A DNA stretch of 64,000 nucleotides, from positions 124,001-188,000 of the forward strand of contig LGRX02030310.1 of assembly GCA_001247695.2 (NCBI GenBank). The letters run 5' to 3'. Origin of the DNA: Cymbomonas tetramitiformis. Its lineage: Eukaryota; Chlorophyta; Pyramimonadophyceae; Pyramimonadales; Pyramimonadaceae. Made by a program: the position numbers and the translations under genes. Positions within the stretch are counted from its first letter, which is position 1. Each line of letters opens with the position of its first letter. Positions 19,101-28,290 of the stretch are shown here, piece after piece. Under the pieces are notes generated by a model. That model worked only from the letters and a program-made list of their open reading frames with translations. It had not been told where the DNA came from and made no database searches.

Positions 19101-19966
19101 GCGATCAGCATTGTCACCATCCCCTGTCTGAGCTGAGGAGGCAAAGCTCCGACCACGTATTTTTCCTTAGCCAGCTGCATTGCACGTTCGTAAGGAAGCG
19201 TCAACAGACTCTTTCGCAGGGACTGGTCGATAAACAAGTCAAGATGATGCTCCTGCAGTCCTTCCATGGGCTGCACATCTCGATTTACCGCCTCCGCCTC
19301 TTTAACTTCCTCGGCCCCCTCGGCCTCCTCGGCTTCCTCTGCCTCCTCGGCCTCCTCTGCTTCCTCGGCTTCCTCGGCTTCCTCGGCTTCCTCGGCTTCC
19401 TCTGCCTCCTCGGCTTCCTCGGCCTCCTCGGCCTCCTCATCGTCCGTATCCTCCCGGTTGCTCGTGTCTGCATGGCGATTACCGATGGAATTTTTGTCGA
19501 CGGTGTTCTGAACTAGCAGAGCGTCATCATCTTCCTCCTCGTCGGACAAGTCCTCTTCAGAATTGTTTCCATGGTAATAAGCAAAATCGGAATCACTGGA
19601 TGCCTCCAACTGTGGCTTCCTCTGCGCAGAACTCTTTTTCTCCTTCCCCTTGCCTGCGTCGGAAAGAGCTTTCCTTTTATTGCTCTTCTCGGTTCTTGAG
19701 GCAGTGGCCTGGTTCTCCTCCTTTCTCTTGGTGCTTCCTCGGGCTTTGCTGGTATGTTGCTTTCCGAGGCCCTTTCTGGACTGCTTCCCCTTTGCGCCAG
19801 TCGACGTACCAGACTTTTTACGCTTTTTTGAGGAAGATGGAGCCGCGGCGGTCGTATCCACAGCGTTCTCACCAGATAAGGAATCCTGAGAATGATCAGG
19901 ACTGCCAAAATCAAAAGTTTGATCCGCGACCCTCGACTTCACGAGGCTGCTTGCGATACCATACAT
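16160..19966 (-). CDS. SF2/SNF2-type helicase with an internal RING-like zinc module
   Basis: About 1268 residues. Residues 1-150 are Lys/Ser-rich with nuclear-signal-like KKRKK; about 180-225 are a Glu/Ala repeat. The ATPase core has Walker A AGGGKT (Lys 549), Walker B VVDDP (Asp 700-701), LLSANP as motif III, and motif VI QAVARGLRM (from residue 1247). A Cys/His cluster CTCCAH...CPNC near residue 1018 sits between the two lobes, as the RING does in RAD5/SHPRH-type proteins. The role is probably viral transcription or DNA remodelling in replication. Start set to ATG 19966; the frame extends to a GTG at 19972. The 3' end probably continues (see 15857-16117). The DD in Walker B in place of DE is atypical. 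Confidence 0.8.
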   Translation of the reverse strand: MYGIASSLVKSRVADQTFDFGSPDHSQDSLSGENAVDTTAAAPSSSKKRKKSGTSTGAKGKQSRKGLGKQHTSKARGSTKRKEENQATASRTEKSNKRKALSDAGKGKEKKSSAQRKPQLEASSDSDFAYYHGNNSEEDLSDEEEDDDALLVQNTVDKNSIGNRHADTSNREDTDDEEAEEAEEAEEAEEAEEAEEAEEAEEAEEAEEAEEAEEAEGAEEVKEAEAVNRDVQPMEGLQEHHLDLFIDQSLRKSLLTLPYERAMQLAKEKYVVGALPPQLRQGMVTMLIAEAIQQLRTLIGNEEVVDTICSSKSTDIASQYLISLNAESPEGGNELKSGIWSRYPPANITRSAIAGGTDGKSAYYQSHIKKQHVAAVIDFLRERVLEDTSLPNPSEDVVTYETSITDFLKLVRIREEDLYDISMTFPNYDNQSCLFTASQVATIYLATAVDQSNFVTGKISTRCLDEFVKQYVENQNTLKGKFGAGQGLDMDAKLQYDRIVKVDYKKLSQSLKTATKDSNAIDHFYVQTGFMEPNGRIVKIVNLPAGGGKTHVSIEICFVLLSLRCLRKTLSTLPVWSSVITSTGANSFSFAGGIHRSAFVRSMLRACIIVVDRNNIDVWRVILELKQKTKPLHKVSVRTVKSAVDLDFLSLDFERCTVDMDATDSMLQNSRGMIVLCEVGQVQNVMKAVDGRSFAAMVVDDPKASHVGAINPNCRNLFLLSANPTEFLASLSFPFKAGKEYILDKTESMFKNLIPCFAKHVEQSPLDIREALLLPEGGTLKPESVAKIKQSIDANIYRSVVCSMPPCTQEWTVRDMSRYMPSIVTVFPMCTKNEHGFGRPFLSNEKLYVDHETFDVFSLCNNGKLAHLVIKESRLHGLPVSVPRETLVSNLQQFGYVTQVKKPEQKSEKAPSKKASEPEYTVQYKAQWFCAPMILRDDKNQFNLVKWYDDDRFADKTFVKYPELYGYITDLKLENILPQTLSSLQAPSKASYPGAILKSSLQGNKHLHNVDEKDVYVCTCCAHSFTDNDFLQSCLQHFSAPLCPNCAILDRAFDGPCGTAKHAYPLRLTAEKYDEFNLQQVLDHFREVCNSNDNFPVAQNLVEMMGAFLRCKDAFMQRFILYVSDRNRHLVLLCMKLMQEEYGVCFREFEEQNIGCAHTARLLGRSQEESTSAKKSKGKGKASISGVKQDTKLTNLAWFNTVESDSDIRFLIVSSDIRDDRAEVYGIDARRADCSIFVNTPESCRVQAVARGLRMSARPNESHLIVQL
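19305..19440 (-). repeat. In-frame Glu-Glu-Ala repeat
   Basis: Nine-base units (GAGGAAGCC and variants on the minus strand) repeated about 15 times, encoding the acidic tract of the helicase N-terminus. Likely to vary in length. Confidence 0.8.
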
Positions 19967-20144
19967 GATCACGGCGCGCTTTAAGAGTGTTCGTCACGAT
20001 TGCCTGAGAGTTTTTCGCACAGTGCAAGAGTCAGAGAAAGCTCGGTACACAAAACAGCAACGGTCGGTTGCACCGCCGCCGACTGGAGGCTGAGAACGGA
20101 CGAAGCCGATCCTCGAATGCGTACAAGTTCACACCGTTCGCATG

Positions 20145-20152
20145 TATATATA
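20145..20152. promoter_or_regulatory. TATA box
   Basis: TATATATA, symmetric, 179 bases upstream of the helicase ATG at 19966. No closer TATA box is visible. Confidence 0.35.
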
Positions 20153-20404
20153 CACGAAAAGCTTATGTGCGAATGCACTACCGCGTTCGCTAACAAAAAC
20201 TGTCTCAAACAAACAACAAACGTGCTTTTGCGGCGGAGATGTTACCTGTCACTATCGCGAAGGTCAGCTGCCAGTATGACGTCGACTCGTCTCAGACTTT
20301 TGCGTGCTTAGGTCGAGTACAACAGAGATTCCGCGCGCGGAAAGATGGCGACGAAGATTTTTGAGTTGCCTCTTTCACTCGGATGTGCCAGTTTACACGT
20401 CCAT

Positions 20405-20447
20405 GTTCGATCGACGTCTTTTCATATAGACGAGGAGTCGATCGAAC
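20405..20447. promoter_or_regulatory. Inverted pair of TCGATCGA motifs
   Basis: ATGTTCGATCGAC and its exact complement GTCGATCGAACAT face each other across a spacer of about 20 bases. The second motif ends 73 bases before the ATG at 20518, the usual spacing, and so supports that start over the earlier ATG codons at 20345, 20383 and 20470. Confidence 0.55.
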
Positions 20448-20517
20448 ATCGGAAGCAACACGTACCTTCATGGACGTCGGACAATCAGCGTGTCACCGCG
20501 AAGCTGCTGTCATCGTT

Positions 20518-21345
20518 ATGTCCACTGCAGCAGTCTGCAGGGTGCAGAAGCACTACGAGTCCGCCAACAACTTTCTGTGCGACGCGAAGCCGTACACAAA
20601 CAAGCACGACATCTGCTCCCTGCTGTGCATAAGCTCCTGCAGCTACTACGAGTTGTGCAACAAGGATGCCGCGTGTGGACAAGCCGAACGCAAAATTTGC
20701 TTATTCTGTGACGACACTCTGAGGATGCGCGCGTATTTCGTGCCAGCGGAGCTTGAGGAGACAAACAAAGCCGTTGTCGTGTACATAGTCGGATATGTTA
20801 TCATGGTCAATTCAGACAAGACGCGCGAGGCAGTGGCTTATGTAACTCTGCACAACGAGACCACGTGCTTTGTTGCAGACGACGAGCACATTGTGTTCGA
20901 TCTGGCAGGACGTACCGTGGAAACCGCTTTTTCGCCCGGAAAAGTATCGATTCACGCAAACAAGGACCAATCCGAGAAGCTTGTGTCTTTGCTGGTGAAT
21001 TCCGTCTCGAAATGCATGCACGAGTTTAAGACGGAGTTCGAGGCAAATCTGATCAACATGATGTCCACCAAAATTTCGGAGATCGAGCGAAAAGTGACGT
21101 GCTTGCAGTACAAGCCAATCAAAAAATCCGATAGACGCAAACGGTTGCCTGTTCACACAGCGGAAACCGTCAAGGCGATTACCCCGGATTTGCCTGTCAA
21201 CCGCTTGCCCCCTCGGAACCTTGACAGGGTAGAGCCTACCGGTCGACCTAAGGCTTCCACGCCCGCCAATCTTGGAAAAGGCATACGAGGATACGATTTA
21301 AGGCAATTCATGAGCACGACCTCTGTTCGAAAGGATGCACGATGA
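20518..21345 (+). CDS. Cys-rich N-terminus plus beta domain; unknown
   Basis: About 275 residues from the ATG at 20518. Residues 1-70 hold closely spaced Cys (CSLLCISSCSYYELC, then CGQAERKICLFC), a likely zinc-binding region. Then comes a beta-rich domain (MRAYFVPAEL, VVVYIVGYVIMV) and a helical C-terminal third with a basic, Pro-rich tail. The same order of a Cys cluster followed by strands recurs in short proteins at 26101, 26568 and 41171 and in part at 24307. The frame is open further up to 20383, and another ATG at 20345 opens a different frame; the motif spacing favours 20518. Function unknown. Confidence 0.65.
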   Translation: MSTAAVCRVQKHYESANNFLCDAKPYTNKHDICSLLCISSCSYYELCNKDAACGQAERKICLFCDDTLRMRAYFVPAELEETNKAVVVYIVGYVIMVNSDKTREAVAYVTLHNETTCFVADDEHIVFDLAGRTVETAFSPGKVSIHANKDQSEKLVSLLVNSVSKCMHEFKTEFEANLINMMSTKISEIERKVTCLQYKPIKKSDRRKRLPVHTAETVKAITPDLPVNRLPPRNLDRVEPTGRPKASTPANLGKGIRGYDLRQFMSTTSVRKDAR

Positions 21346-21831
21346 TACGACGTGCGCGAGCGTGTTTCTCGTTGGAGTTTGTAGCGCGTAAGTTATACAC
21401 GCTGTGATCTCTCTTATTAAGCTGCGTATTTTGTTTTGTAAAGGGGTAATCCAAAATTATGCTTCTTGCACAGTCTACCAAGGAAGCACGCCGCTGTGGA
21501 CCGAAATCGTATCGTGCCGGTTTTTTAAGTGCGGACACGTCCACCAGTGACAAGTGATCGCATCGGTCGCCCGTCAAAAACCCCGAGACCGGTAGAAAGC
21601 AACTCGGAAACTCGGAAACGGAAGCATCGAAGTTTACGCGTTCGACCGGTGTCACGTTCCGCGCATCTCAGGGGATCGTGTTTGTAAAGAAGAGTGCGGC
21701 GATATGTTGGCTCGATGTCAGTACATCACAAGGTCCATGAAAGGCATGCACACCACAGCCGCGGCAAGATTGTGTTCACCGATATCCAGCCCTTAATAAC
21801 AATTGCCGTCATGTAGTTGGCTTGTCGTGTA
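21346..21831. other. Intergenic region with an unclaimed minus-strand open frame
   Basis: An open minus-strand frame without ATG (about 21308-21670) encodes a plausible stretch (PSCFLPVSGFLTGDRCDHL). It could be a 3' exon of the kinase-like gene at 21832, whose last codons contain a GTAAAC donor-like site, but the implied intron (about 180 bases) is longer than the others. Not called as a gene. Confidence 0.3.
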
Positions 21832-23886
21832 TTAAGTGAAACGCTGTTTACTGTTGTCGGGTTCTCTACTCTGGATTTGTCGAGCCCTACTCGAACAGAT
21901 CTCTCTATATTCGGGCAAAAATTGAATCGTGTTGTCAGTCATGTACACTCTCGGATCCATGGATAGTTTGGCCAGGTCCATTAGCATGGACGTGGATCTG
22001 ATGTCGAAACGTTCAACAGGCAAGACGCTGAAGCACGGAACGGGTAAGCAGCGCATGAATCCCCCCCTAACACGCGACTCCAAGGATGTCTTGATGACGG
22101 AGTTGATGTTATACAGATCGGAAATCGAGTGTGGACATCCTATGTCGCCGAGCAATTTGATCACGTGTGTCGTAGGCACGATATTGCCGAGAAAACACGC
22201 CAAAGCATTGACCATACCTTCCTCGCTGACGCGAATCTTAGATTGATCCCAAAACGAGGCGGACGCCGATCTTTGAGCACGCTGAGCACAGACCTCGTCG
22301 TAAAGCCACATATAAACGCTGAGCACTACCGCCTGTATTATACAAAGTCGGGCGAAGAGAAAATTACCTTTTCCACTTGTAGAATCCATCAGATTCCATC
22401 GAACACAATTGGAGACATCGCTTCGACACTCGTCCCAAGATCGGTGCACCATGGCGTAAATGGTGCTGCGCAGCAGCTTGCACGCGTCATCCAGGTTGTG
22501 CACGACCTCAAAAAAATCCGAAGGAAGAAAGAGTTTAAACTCGGACGCCGCGCACTCCCATGTCAACTCGCTTCCGGATACAAATAGTCTCCTGAATGTT
22601 CGCGCGTGTCTGGATAGCTCACATTTCACCGCATCTCTGGGGTGATTCATCTGCAAGGCTTGAAGACATTCTGTCGACGTCCACAAAGCCCCCTTGAGAC
22701 TGTTGAAAAGATATTCGTTCCAAGTCAACAGCTCGACCGGGTCGCACAAGGCGGTGATGATGTGCGGCTGCCACACGCGCGTGTAGTACTTTCGCTGATC
22801 GTCCACGGAGCCGCACCGCTCTCTGATCGACCTCTCGGTGCAGAAGTAACGGTCGACGGCACCGAGTAAAAAATTCATGGTGTCCGCGTCCACGAAACCC
22901 TGTAGGTTGTACGTGTGCAGGACGTGAAGCAGATCGGACAACGATCGATAGCAGTCGTAAGAGAGCGTCATTCCGTTGACGTAAGAGTACACCTGAATAC
23001 CGCACACGTACTCCGGACTCTCCGCATTTTTACGGTCTTCGCAGTACACGAATCCTTCCATGGATTCGAAATCTGACAGCACGGGTACCACTCCATCGGA
23101 GTGGTGTTGCCTCAGAAGGATATTGTTCGTGTGGAGATCGTGGTGAACCATGCAATGCTTGCATTGCAGGCTGTGAAGGATGAGCACGAGGTGGAGTATC
23201 AAACGTCTCAGAATGGCGTTCGCTCCGTCGCGCAGCTGAGGGTGCTGCAGGGAAGAGTACCCGGCACCCCATTGAAGATCGATACTCCCCGCTTCATCGG
23301 GCATCGAGCTGAGGTGTGCGTTGGGCCGAAGCCAGTCGTGCAGCGTGACCTCGCACTCGCTTATCAAGAGACAGATGAACACGAAGTCGTGCTTGCTGCC
23401 TCTCCTAGATTCGGGCTGTCGAATCACACGCACGTCCAATAGCTGAGGGACACACCCGTTTTCGCTGTCGGCAAACTCCTCGCCAAGCTGCTGATACCAA
23501 AGACACTCGTTGATGCAGCCGATCCCTTCACCTTTCAGGTGCTGCATACTCTTTATCGCGTAGATGCTGCTCTGGCTCACCCCAGACACTTTCAGGATGG
23601 CCTTTTTTTTCGCGTGCGAAAAGTCGTGCGCGTATCCGGAATACACCGCTTTCATTTGACCTCTTCCAGCCTGTGAGCTCTTGATGACCCGCACACAACT
23701 GAAGTTCATCTTTTCGAAGATTCGGTTTTTGTACAGGTTCAAATCTCGATGTCCGCCATCGGTACCTTCCAGACGGCAGGAGTGATAGTCTAGTATTCTG
23801 GAGGCGATGGTGGAAGCGTCAGCATCAGTTCTCTTCGAAAACCAATGTTTCACCACACGAAACGGTGCAACGAGCCGCTCTTCCAT
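21832..23886 (-). CDS. Large protein-kinase-like protein
   Basis: About 684 residues from ATG 23886 (the longer frame begins at TTG 24030). Kinase features: Lys 99 in AILKVSG, catalytic loop HHDLHTNNIL (Asp 250, Asn 255), metal site SDFES (Asp 272, with Glu in place of Gly). An unusually long segment lies between Lys and catalytic loop, and about 400 residues of unknown, helical sequence follow. The Lys, Asp, Asn and Asp are all kept, so activity is possible. No TATA box or TCGATCGA motif lies at normal spacing. Distinct from the kinase at 7550. Confidence 0.75.
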   Translation of the reverse strand: MEERLVAPFRVVKHWFSKRTDADASTIASRILDYHSCRLEGTDGGHRDLNLYKNRIFEKMNFSCVRVIKSSQAGRGQMKAVYSGYAHDFSHAKKKAILKVSGVSQSSIYAIKSMQHLKGEGIGCINECLWYQQLGEEFADSENGCVPQLLDVRVIRQPESRRGSKHDFVFICLLISECEVTLHDWLRPNAHLSSMPDEAGSIDLQWGAGYSSLQHPQLRDGANAILRRLILHLVLILHSLQCKHCMVHHDLHTNNILLRQHHSDGVVPVLSDFESMEGFVYCEDRKNAESPEYVCGIQVYSYVNGMTLSYDCYRSLSDLLHVLHTYNLQGFVDADTMNFLLGAVDRYFCTERSIRERCGSVDDQRKYYTRVWQPHIITALCDPVELLTWNEYLFNSLKGALWTSTECLQALQMNHPRDAVKCELSRHARTFRRLFVSGSELTWECAASEFKLFLPSDFFEVVHNLDDACKLLRSTIYAMVHRSWDECRSDVSNCVRWNLMDSTSGKGNFLFARLCIIQAVVLSVYMWLYDEVCAQRAQRSASASFWDQSKIRVSEEGMVNALACFLGNIVPTTHVIKLLGDIGCPHSISDLYNINSVIKTSLESRVRGGFMRCLPVPCFSVLPVERFDIRSTSMLMDLAKLSMDPRVYMTDNTIQFLPEYREICSSRARQIQSREPDNSKQRFT

Positions 23887-24209
23887 GAGGTGCAACGTCC
23901 GCTGGTCCGAAATTCTGGCCCGAGCTTTGTTTTTCAATATTGCTGCGGTCGGTAAAAACGCAGAGCGCGAGCAACGGCTATTTTCGACGGCAAAATGTTC
24001 GAAAAGGCCTTCGCGAGCGTCAGAACACAAAACTCGTTCTCATCTTTTCGCTGAAGATGATGACCCTGTCGGACTTTAGGAGTCGCTTATTCTGAGCGAC
24101 GGACATACGCGAAGCTGTCTTTGAAGAATGCATCTTTGTCAAGACGCGAAGAATCTCTAAAACGCGATCGATTCAAGAAATGTGTATGTAGCATGTAGCG
24201 GATCTTTGT
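23887..24209. other. Intergenic region between divergent genes
   Basis: No supported gene. The start of the minus-strand frame reaches into it from a TTG codon at 24030. Confidence 0.35.
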
Positions 24210-24242
24210 TCGATCGACACGGTCTGGTATTGCTTCGATCGA
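24210..24242 (+). promoter_or_regulatory. Two TCGATCGA motifs
   Basis: TCGATCGA at 24210-24217 and 24235-24242; the second ends 65 bases before the ATG at 24307. No TATA box is present. Confidence 0.6.
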
Positions 24243-24306
24243 ACTCCGCTTGACTGAGCAACCTGCTGTGGTGGAGCGTCGACGGTCACTTCCGCACGCT
24301 ATCATC

Positions 24307-25839
24307 ATGCAGAATTCATTTGGCATCCTGCTGCTGGTGCGCCACGTCAAGTCAGACGGATGCGTCGAGCGCGTAGGGAGCAGCGTGGTCAAGGACATAT
24401 GTCACGATATCCACGAGAAAGTACTTGTTGAATACGGGCCCTGCAATTCTTCGGAGTGGTTCAGCTGGCACGATATCGTAAAGCTGAAGAGGCAAAAAAA
24501 GCTGAAGTTAGGGATGTACATTCGGAAGAACGGCTCGACTAACGCCCTGGACGGTGGGGTATCGCGCGTGCGAAAAATACAAGACAGCATGGTCGAGCGA
24601 GAGGGGTTATATTTATGGGTGATTCCAACAGCTGGTCGCTATTCTTTTCTTATTGGGAAGCTGACGCGCGTGTACACAGATTTTACGCATGTCACCTTTC
24701 GAATGGTCTGCAACCTTCCCAGGAGAGCAGAAAGCGTGGTCGAGCGCAGCATTGACCTGACGAGCGATCACGGTCACTTCATGATGCACCAAGATTGCTT
24801 CGATTTTTACCAGCTGACCGCTTTTGAATTAGACGAGGCGATTGAGACAAGGTCTCGGATGCAGCCGTCTCACGACGACGCACACTGGCAAAGCCAAGCG
24901 TGCCCATCTCGGCCTGCCTCTGCGTCCACGAGCGACGACCCACCCGGCATCGATTATGATAAACTGTCGGACCTTCTTGATAATGCGTCGGACGGCGAGA
25001 TTTCGGACAATGAAGGTGGAAAAGATTTGAAACGCCAGGTGCTCCGCGCAAAAAAGGAGCAGGTGACGGATGACGAGGATGTGAACGTCCAGATAATGTC
25101 GAAAGACGTGCTCGATGCACAGGAAGACGTGCACAACGTCACGAGTGACGCGTTCATTGACGACGGCAACTACTTGAAAATACAAGACGATGAGCTTACG
25201 GATGAAGAGGATGTGCACGTCCAGATAATGTTGAAAGACGTGCTCGATGCAAAGGAGGATGAGCACAATGTCACGGCCAACGCACTCATTGACGACGGCG
25301 ACTACTTGGAACTGCCAGACGCTGAACTTACGGATGACCGGATTGCGTCGCGACCGTCGGTGCCTTCTGAGAGCATCGTCGATGTACCCGCGATCCTTCA
25401 GAAGGCTCTGAGGAGTAAGAGAGGCATCGACGAGCTCACGCCTCAACAGGAGAAGAGCGCTTTCCAAAGCGAGAAAGGAAACGTTCTGATCATCGCGAAA
25501 GTGGTCGGGGTTTACATGGCCGCCACTGTGAACGGTCCCGGCCTCATGTGCGTGGTCATGATCAGACAACCAAGGTCGAATTCATGCACGAGGTTGACAC
25601 TGCCGTTCTCTTCCATATTTCGCGAAGAGAATTACGGAGAATTTTCATTGTTGTGGCCGGGGAAGAAGCTATCGGATCATACCGCGGAGCTTCTCAAAGA
25701 AGACGGTCGTCTCGCTCAGATAGAAGACATCATATCTCGCAGAGTATTTCCTACGGCACCGTCCGCGGCGCAAGACGTGAGAATCCCGATCTGGCCATCT
25801 GTGAGGCGTTTCGATGCTTTTGTACTGCCGCAACCTTGA
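24307..25839 (+). CDS. Two-domain beta protein with an acidic tandem repeat
   Basis: 510 residues. Residues about 85-175 are beta-rich (LYLWVIPTAGRYSFLIGKL) and resemble in pattern the beta domain of the protein at 20518. Residues about 215-345 are acidic with a 44-residue unit repeated twice and a third partial copy. The C-terminal 130 residues again look beta-rich (VLIIAKVVGVYMAATV). Start at ATG 24307, 65 bases after a TCGATCGA motif; the longer frame begins at TTG 24250. No enzyme motif. Perhaps a DNA- or RNA-interaction scaffold, by composition only. Confidence 0.65.
   Translation: MQNSFGILLLVRHVKSDGCVERVGSSVVKDICHDIHEKVLVEYGPCNSSEWFSWHDIVKLKRQKKLKLGMYIRKNGSTNALDGGVSRVRKIQDSMVEREGLYLWVIPTAGRYSFLIGKLTRVYTDFTHVTFRMVCNLPRRAESVVERSIDLTSDHGHFMMHQDCFDFYQLTAFELDEAIETRSRMQPSHDDAHWQSQACPSRPASASTSDDPPGIDYDKLSDLLDNASDGEISDNEGGKDLKRQVLRAKKEQVTDDEDVNVQIMSKDVLDAQEDVHNVTSDAFIDDGNYLKIQDDELTDEEDVHVQIMLKDVLDAKEDEHNVTANALIDDGDYLELPDAELTDDRIASRPSVPSESIVDVPAILQKALRSKRGIDELTPQQEKSAFQSEKGNVLIIAKVVGVYMAATVNGPGLMCVVMIRQPRSNSCTRLTLPFSSIFREENYGEFSLLWPGKKLSDHTAELLKEDGRLAQIEDIISRRVFPTAPSAAQDVRIPIWPSVRRFDAFVLPQP
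25066..25329 (+). repeat. 132-bp in-frame tandem repeat
   Basis: Two 132-base units (starting ACGGATGA at 25066 and 25198), followed by the start of a third at 25330. They encode the acidic 44-residue repeat of the surrounding gene. Confidence 0.8.
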
Positions 25840-26100
25840 AACTGAATTTGCGTAAATCTGTGTATGACAGGAGGTGACTCCGATGGGCGAAGGCACGATC
25901 TGGACACGCCGATGCGAGGTGCGTGAGTTCAACATACGCTCGTTGAGTCTGTGAGGAAAACGACCGTTACCGAAGCGCGTGCATACTCTTGGTTTGATGT
26001 TTTGATCTTCGCTTCTGTTTTGCAGGCATCCGCAGCGAGTTGCTCAATCGCGAGCAGGTGCTCATGTTCCGCTTGTCGCGGTGCCGCTTTATTATGTAGA

Positions 26101-26445
26101 ATGTACGGAATAGGCGCGAAATCCGTGGCTTGCATAGAAGCCGACAAGACCACGGAGTATCACAAGGATGTCGCGGACTGGAGTCCGTGCGACAAGTACA
26201 ACTCGGTCACGTATCGAATCGTGTGCGTATTCGCAAAAAAAACAGGCGGGGCACCTCTCGCTGTTGTGGGTCAAGATCTGAACGGTGCAGTGGAGTACCC
26301 GATCGTCGGAGATTTGATCGTTGTTCCTTTGCACGATCTGATGCAACAGAACGAGCGGTCCACTTTGAAGCTGAAGTTGCCATCGAGGAGTCTGACCCCT
26401 TCATCTCTTTTGGCGCGTTTTATCTTCGAGTACAAAGAATTGTGA
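26101..26445 (+). CDS. Short beta protein, perhaps the second exon of a Cys-motif protein
   Basis: 114 residues from ATG 26101. The frame is open upstream to 25951 and includes CSCSACRGAALLC, a Cys cluster like that of the protein at 20518. A good acceptor-like sequence (TTCTGTTTTGCAG, ending 26027) lies in frame, and an ATG at 25883 followed by GAG|GTGCGT at 25919 could supply a 12-codon first exon in phase. That would restore the Cys cluster, but there is no TATA box or motif upstream. Function unknown. Confidence 0.45.
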   Translation: MYGIGAKSVACIEADKTTEYHKDVADWSPCDKYNSVTYRIVCVFAKKTGGAPLAVVGQDLNGAVEYPIVGDLIVVPLHDLMQQNERSTLKLKLPSRSLTPSSLLARFIFEYKEL

Positions 26446-26567
26446 TATGTCGCCTTCGTTGTTCGCGGATGTGCGGCGCTTCTCACGCTAGGACAATTGT
26501 TGATGGACTCGACATTCATAAGTACACAAAGCGACAGTAATCGGCGGTGTACCGTGTTTCAACGAAT

Positions 26568-26980
26568 ATGTTTACAAGTGAAGATCTGCGTGATTCAAAA
26601 TGTGTTTCTTGCCCTGCGGAGTGTGTCGTTGTAAGCACTTCAAAAACTGCGAGAGTTTTGGATGTCTCTCAAAAAGTATTTCGGGAGCCCGTCTTATACA
26701 CGGCCTCATTTTCTCAACAAAATGGACCTGCAAAAACTATTGAGTATATTCTTAAGGTTTGTCATTATCTATCACGCTTTATATATTACATCTGTTTGAT
26801 GATGTTTGTAACTTAATCGTCGAAGGAACAAAAACTTTCTTCCACGGTACGGGCCATCTGAAAGTCACCAGCGTGTGGCTGAAACCCGGAGACAGGTTCA
26901 TGTTTTTAAGATATGCCAGAAATAGGCATCTATCTATCTTTAGCGGCGCGATCATTTTCAATTTCCCACATTCTGAATAG
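26568..26980 (+). pseudogene. Split short Cys-motif/beta gene in two frames
   Basis: An ATG frame (26568-26816) opens with the Cys cluster KCVSCPAEC and then strands; a second frame, shifted by -1 and open from 26756 to 26980, continues with beta-like sequence (LKVTSVWLKPGDRFMFL). The order fits the short family at 26101 and 41171. No splice pair in correct phase could be found, so this is most likely a frameshifted relic or carries a sequence error. No promoter motif visible. Confidence 0.4.
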
Positions 26981-27783
26981 GGAGTTGAACAATTTACTGT
27001 CGATGCCCACTGCTACTCCCTCGAAAATCAACGTCTTGAAGGAAGTGTTATGCAGTTTTTTAATATTTGTACACCATATGGTCGATGTACCCCTGAGCGG
27101 AATAAAAAAACAACAATTTACGCGCGCGCGCGCAAAGCGTGGGGGGGGGGTGTCTCGCGCGCGCGCAAAAGTTTTGAAAGCACGCCATATGCGTCACCTA
27201 CTTTTGCTCCTCAGTTCACTGTTCAAAGCTGGCGCTTAGGTGACGGCGTTTGACGTTGAAAATTGCATCTTTGACGCTTTGCGTGTGTGTGAATTTCCGG
27301 GCCGCTTTATGTATACCGGTCGTAAATCCCATGTGCATGGTTTCGGCATCATCTATCTTGGCACACGACATTTTGTTCGACTCGGCACGGTAGGCTCCGA
27401 AACCACGATCTAAATAATCTACACATCTTTATACGGCGACGTTACACGACAACCGATTTTCACCTCGTACCAAACTAGACCCTATGCGTGCTCCATCGAA
27501 TATATAGCGATGTGCGTGGTACTCTGTTCGAGGAAATTATTAGGCCTCGTATTCGAGTCTCGGTAACTAAGACAATCTCAATTATTTCTCGAAGGACTGA
27601 ACGGCCTAAAGAATCCTATTAAGGGTGAAACCTCTTACGGTAAGGCATCACAATTACGGAATCAACAGGACGAGGCGCGCATACAGCTCATCACATAACA
27701 AAAGGCTGAGTACAGTACGGAATAAATCGGATTGCCTATTATTATCACATCATAAATTGTACAGATCGGCCGAGCTTTGTTCT
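26981..27783. other. Long gap with one CG hairpin
   Basis: About 800 bases. It holds AATAAA at about 27102, then the hairpin at 27121. After that no convincing frame, no TTAA element and no clear promoter. Confidence 0.4.
27121..27167. repeat. CG hairpin element, copy 2
   Basis: Arms of (CG)5-6 enclose a loop AAGCG followed by a run of about ten G and TGTCTC. The longest G run in the family. Confidence 0.8.
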
Positions 27784-28290
27784 TTACGAACTGCGTAGTC
27801 TCTCGAACTTCTTGGAGATTTTTAACATATTCAAATCAAAATTCTCCACCCACTCGCTTAAGAAGATGGGGATTGTTAACTGACCAGCACGACTGTGCTC
27901 TCGACTAGTCCCTCTATCTGTCGTTAGTTGCAGTCCAGGACCTTTTTGGTCGGAGAGATCGATACACTTTTGTACGAAGGCGGTATACCTCAGATCGTGC
28001 AATTGACGTTGCAAGCAGGCACTCGAGAGTAAGGTCAGAGTCCACGCCTGCATATCCGGCAACACGTATTCCGGTACGGCGAGTTCGGGATACATTCTCC
28101 AATAGAATGCCTCCGAGTACAATCGAATACTTTGTTCAATCACAATGTTCTTTTCTTCGCAGAGCGTTCTAAGAGCGGCGGACTCGGCGCCATTCCAGAC
28201 TTGATTTATAGCTTCCACTGTCTCAAAATAGACGGTGATACTGAAACAGTGTTCGAGTACACTCTCATTGGCAACGGTCACGATCGGCAT
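27784..28290 (-). CDS. Unknown small protein
   Basis: 168 residues from ATG 28290, mostly helical with hydrophobic strands near the start (CFSITVYFETVEAI). The frame extends to a TTG at 28341. A TATAAATA box lies at 28477-28484, 187 bases upstream, with a short unrelated ATG frame between. No domain recognised. Convergent with nothing; it is followed by the long gap that contains the CG hairpin. Confidence 0.5.
   Translation of the reverse strand: MPIVTVANESVLEHCFSITVYFETVEAINQVWNGAESAALRTLCEEKNIVIEQSIRLYSEAFYWRMYPELAVPEYVLPDMQAWTLTLLSSACLQRQLHDLRYTAFVQKCIDLSDQKGPGLQLTTDRGTSREHSRAGQLTIPIFLSEWVENFDLNMLKISKKFERLRSS

Noticed and set aside
20345..20632. ATG in good context at 20345 in a different frame from the gene at 20518
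   Set aside because: An 86-base intron could join it, but the paired TCGATCGA sites lie inside this frame and at the right distance upstream of 20518, so it is more likely upstream DNA.
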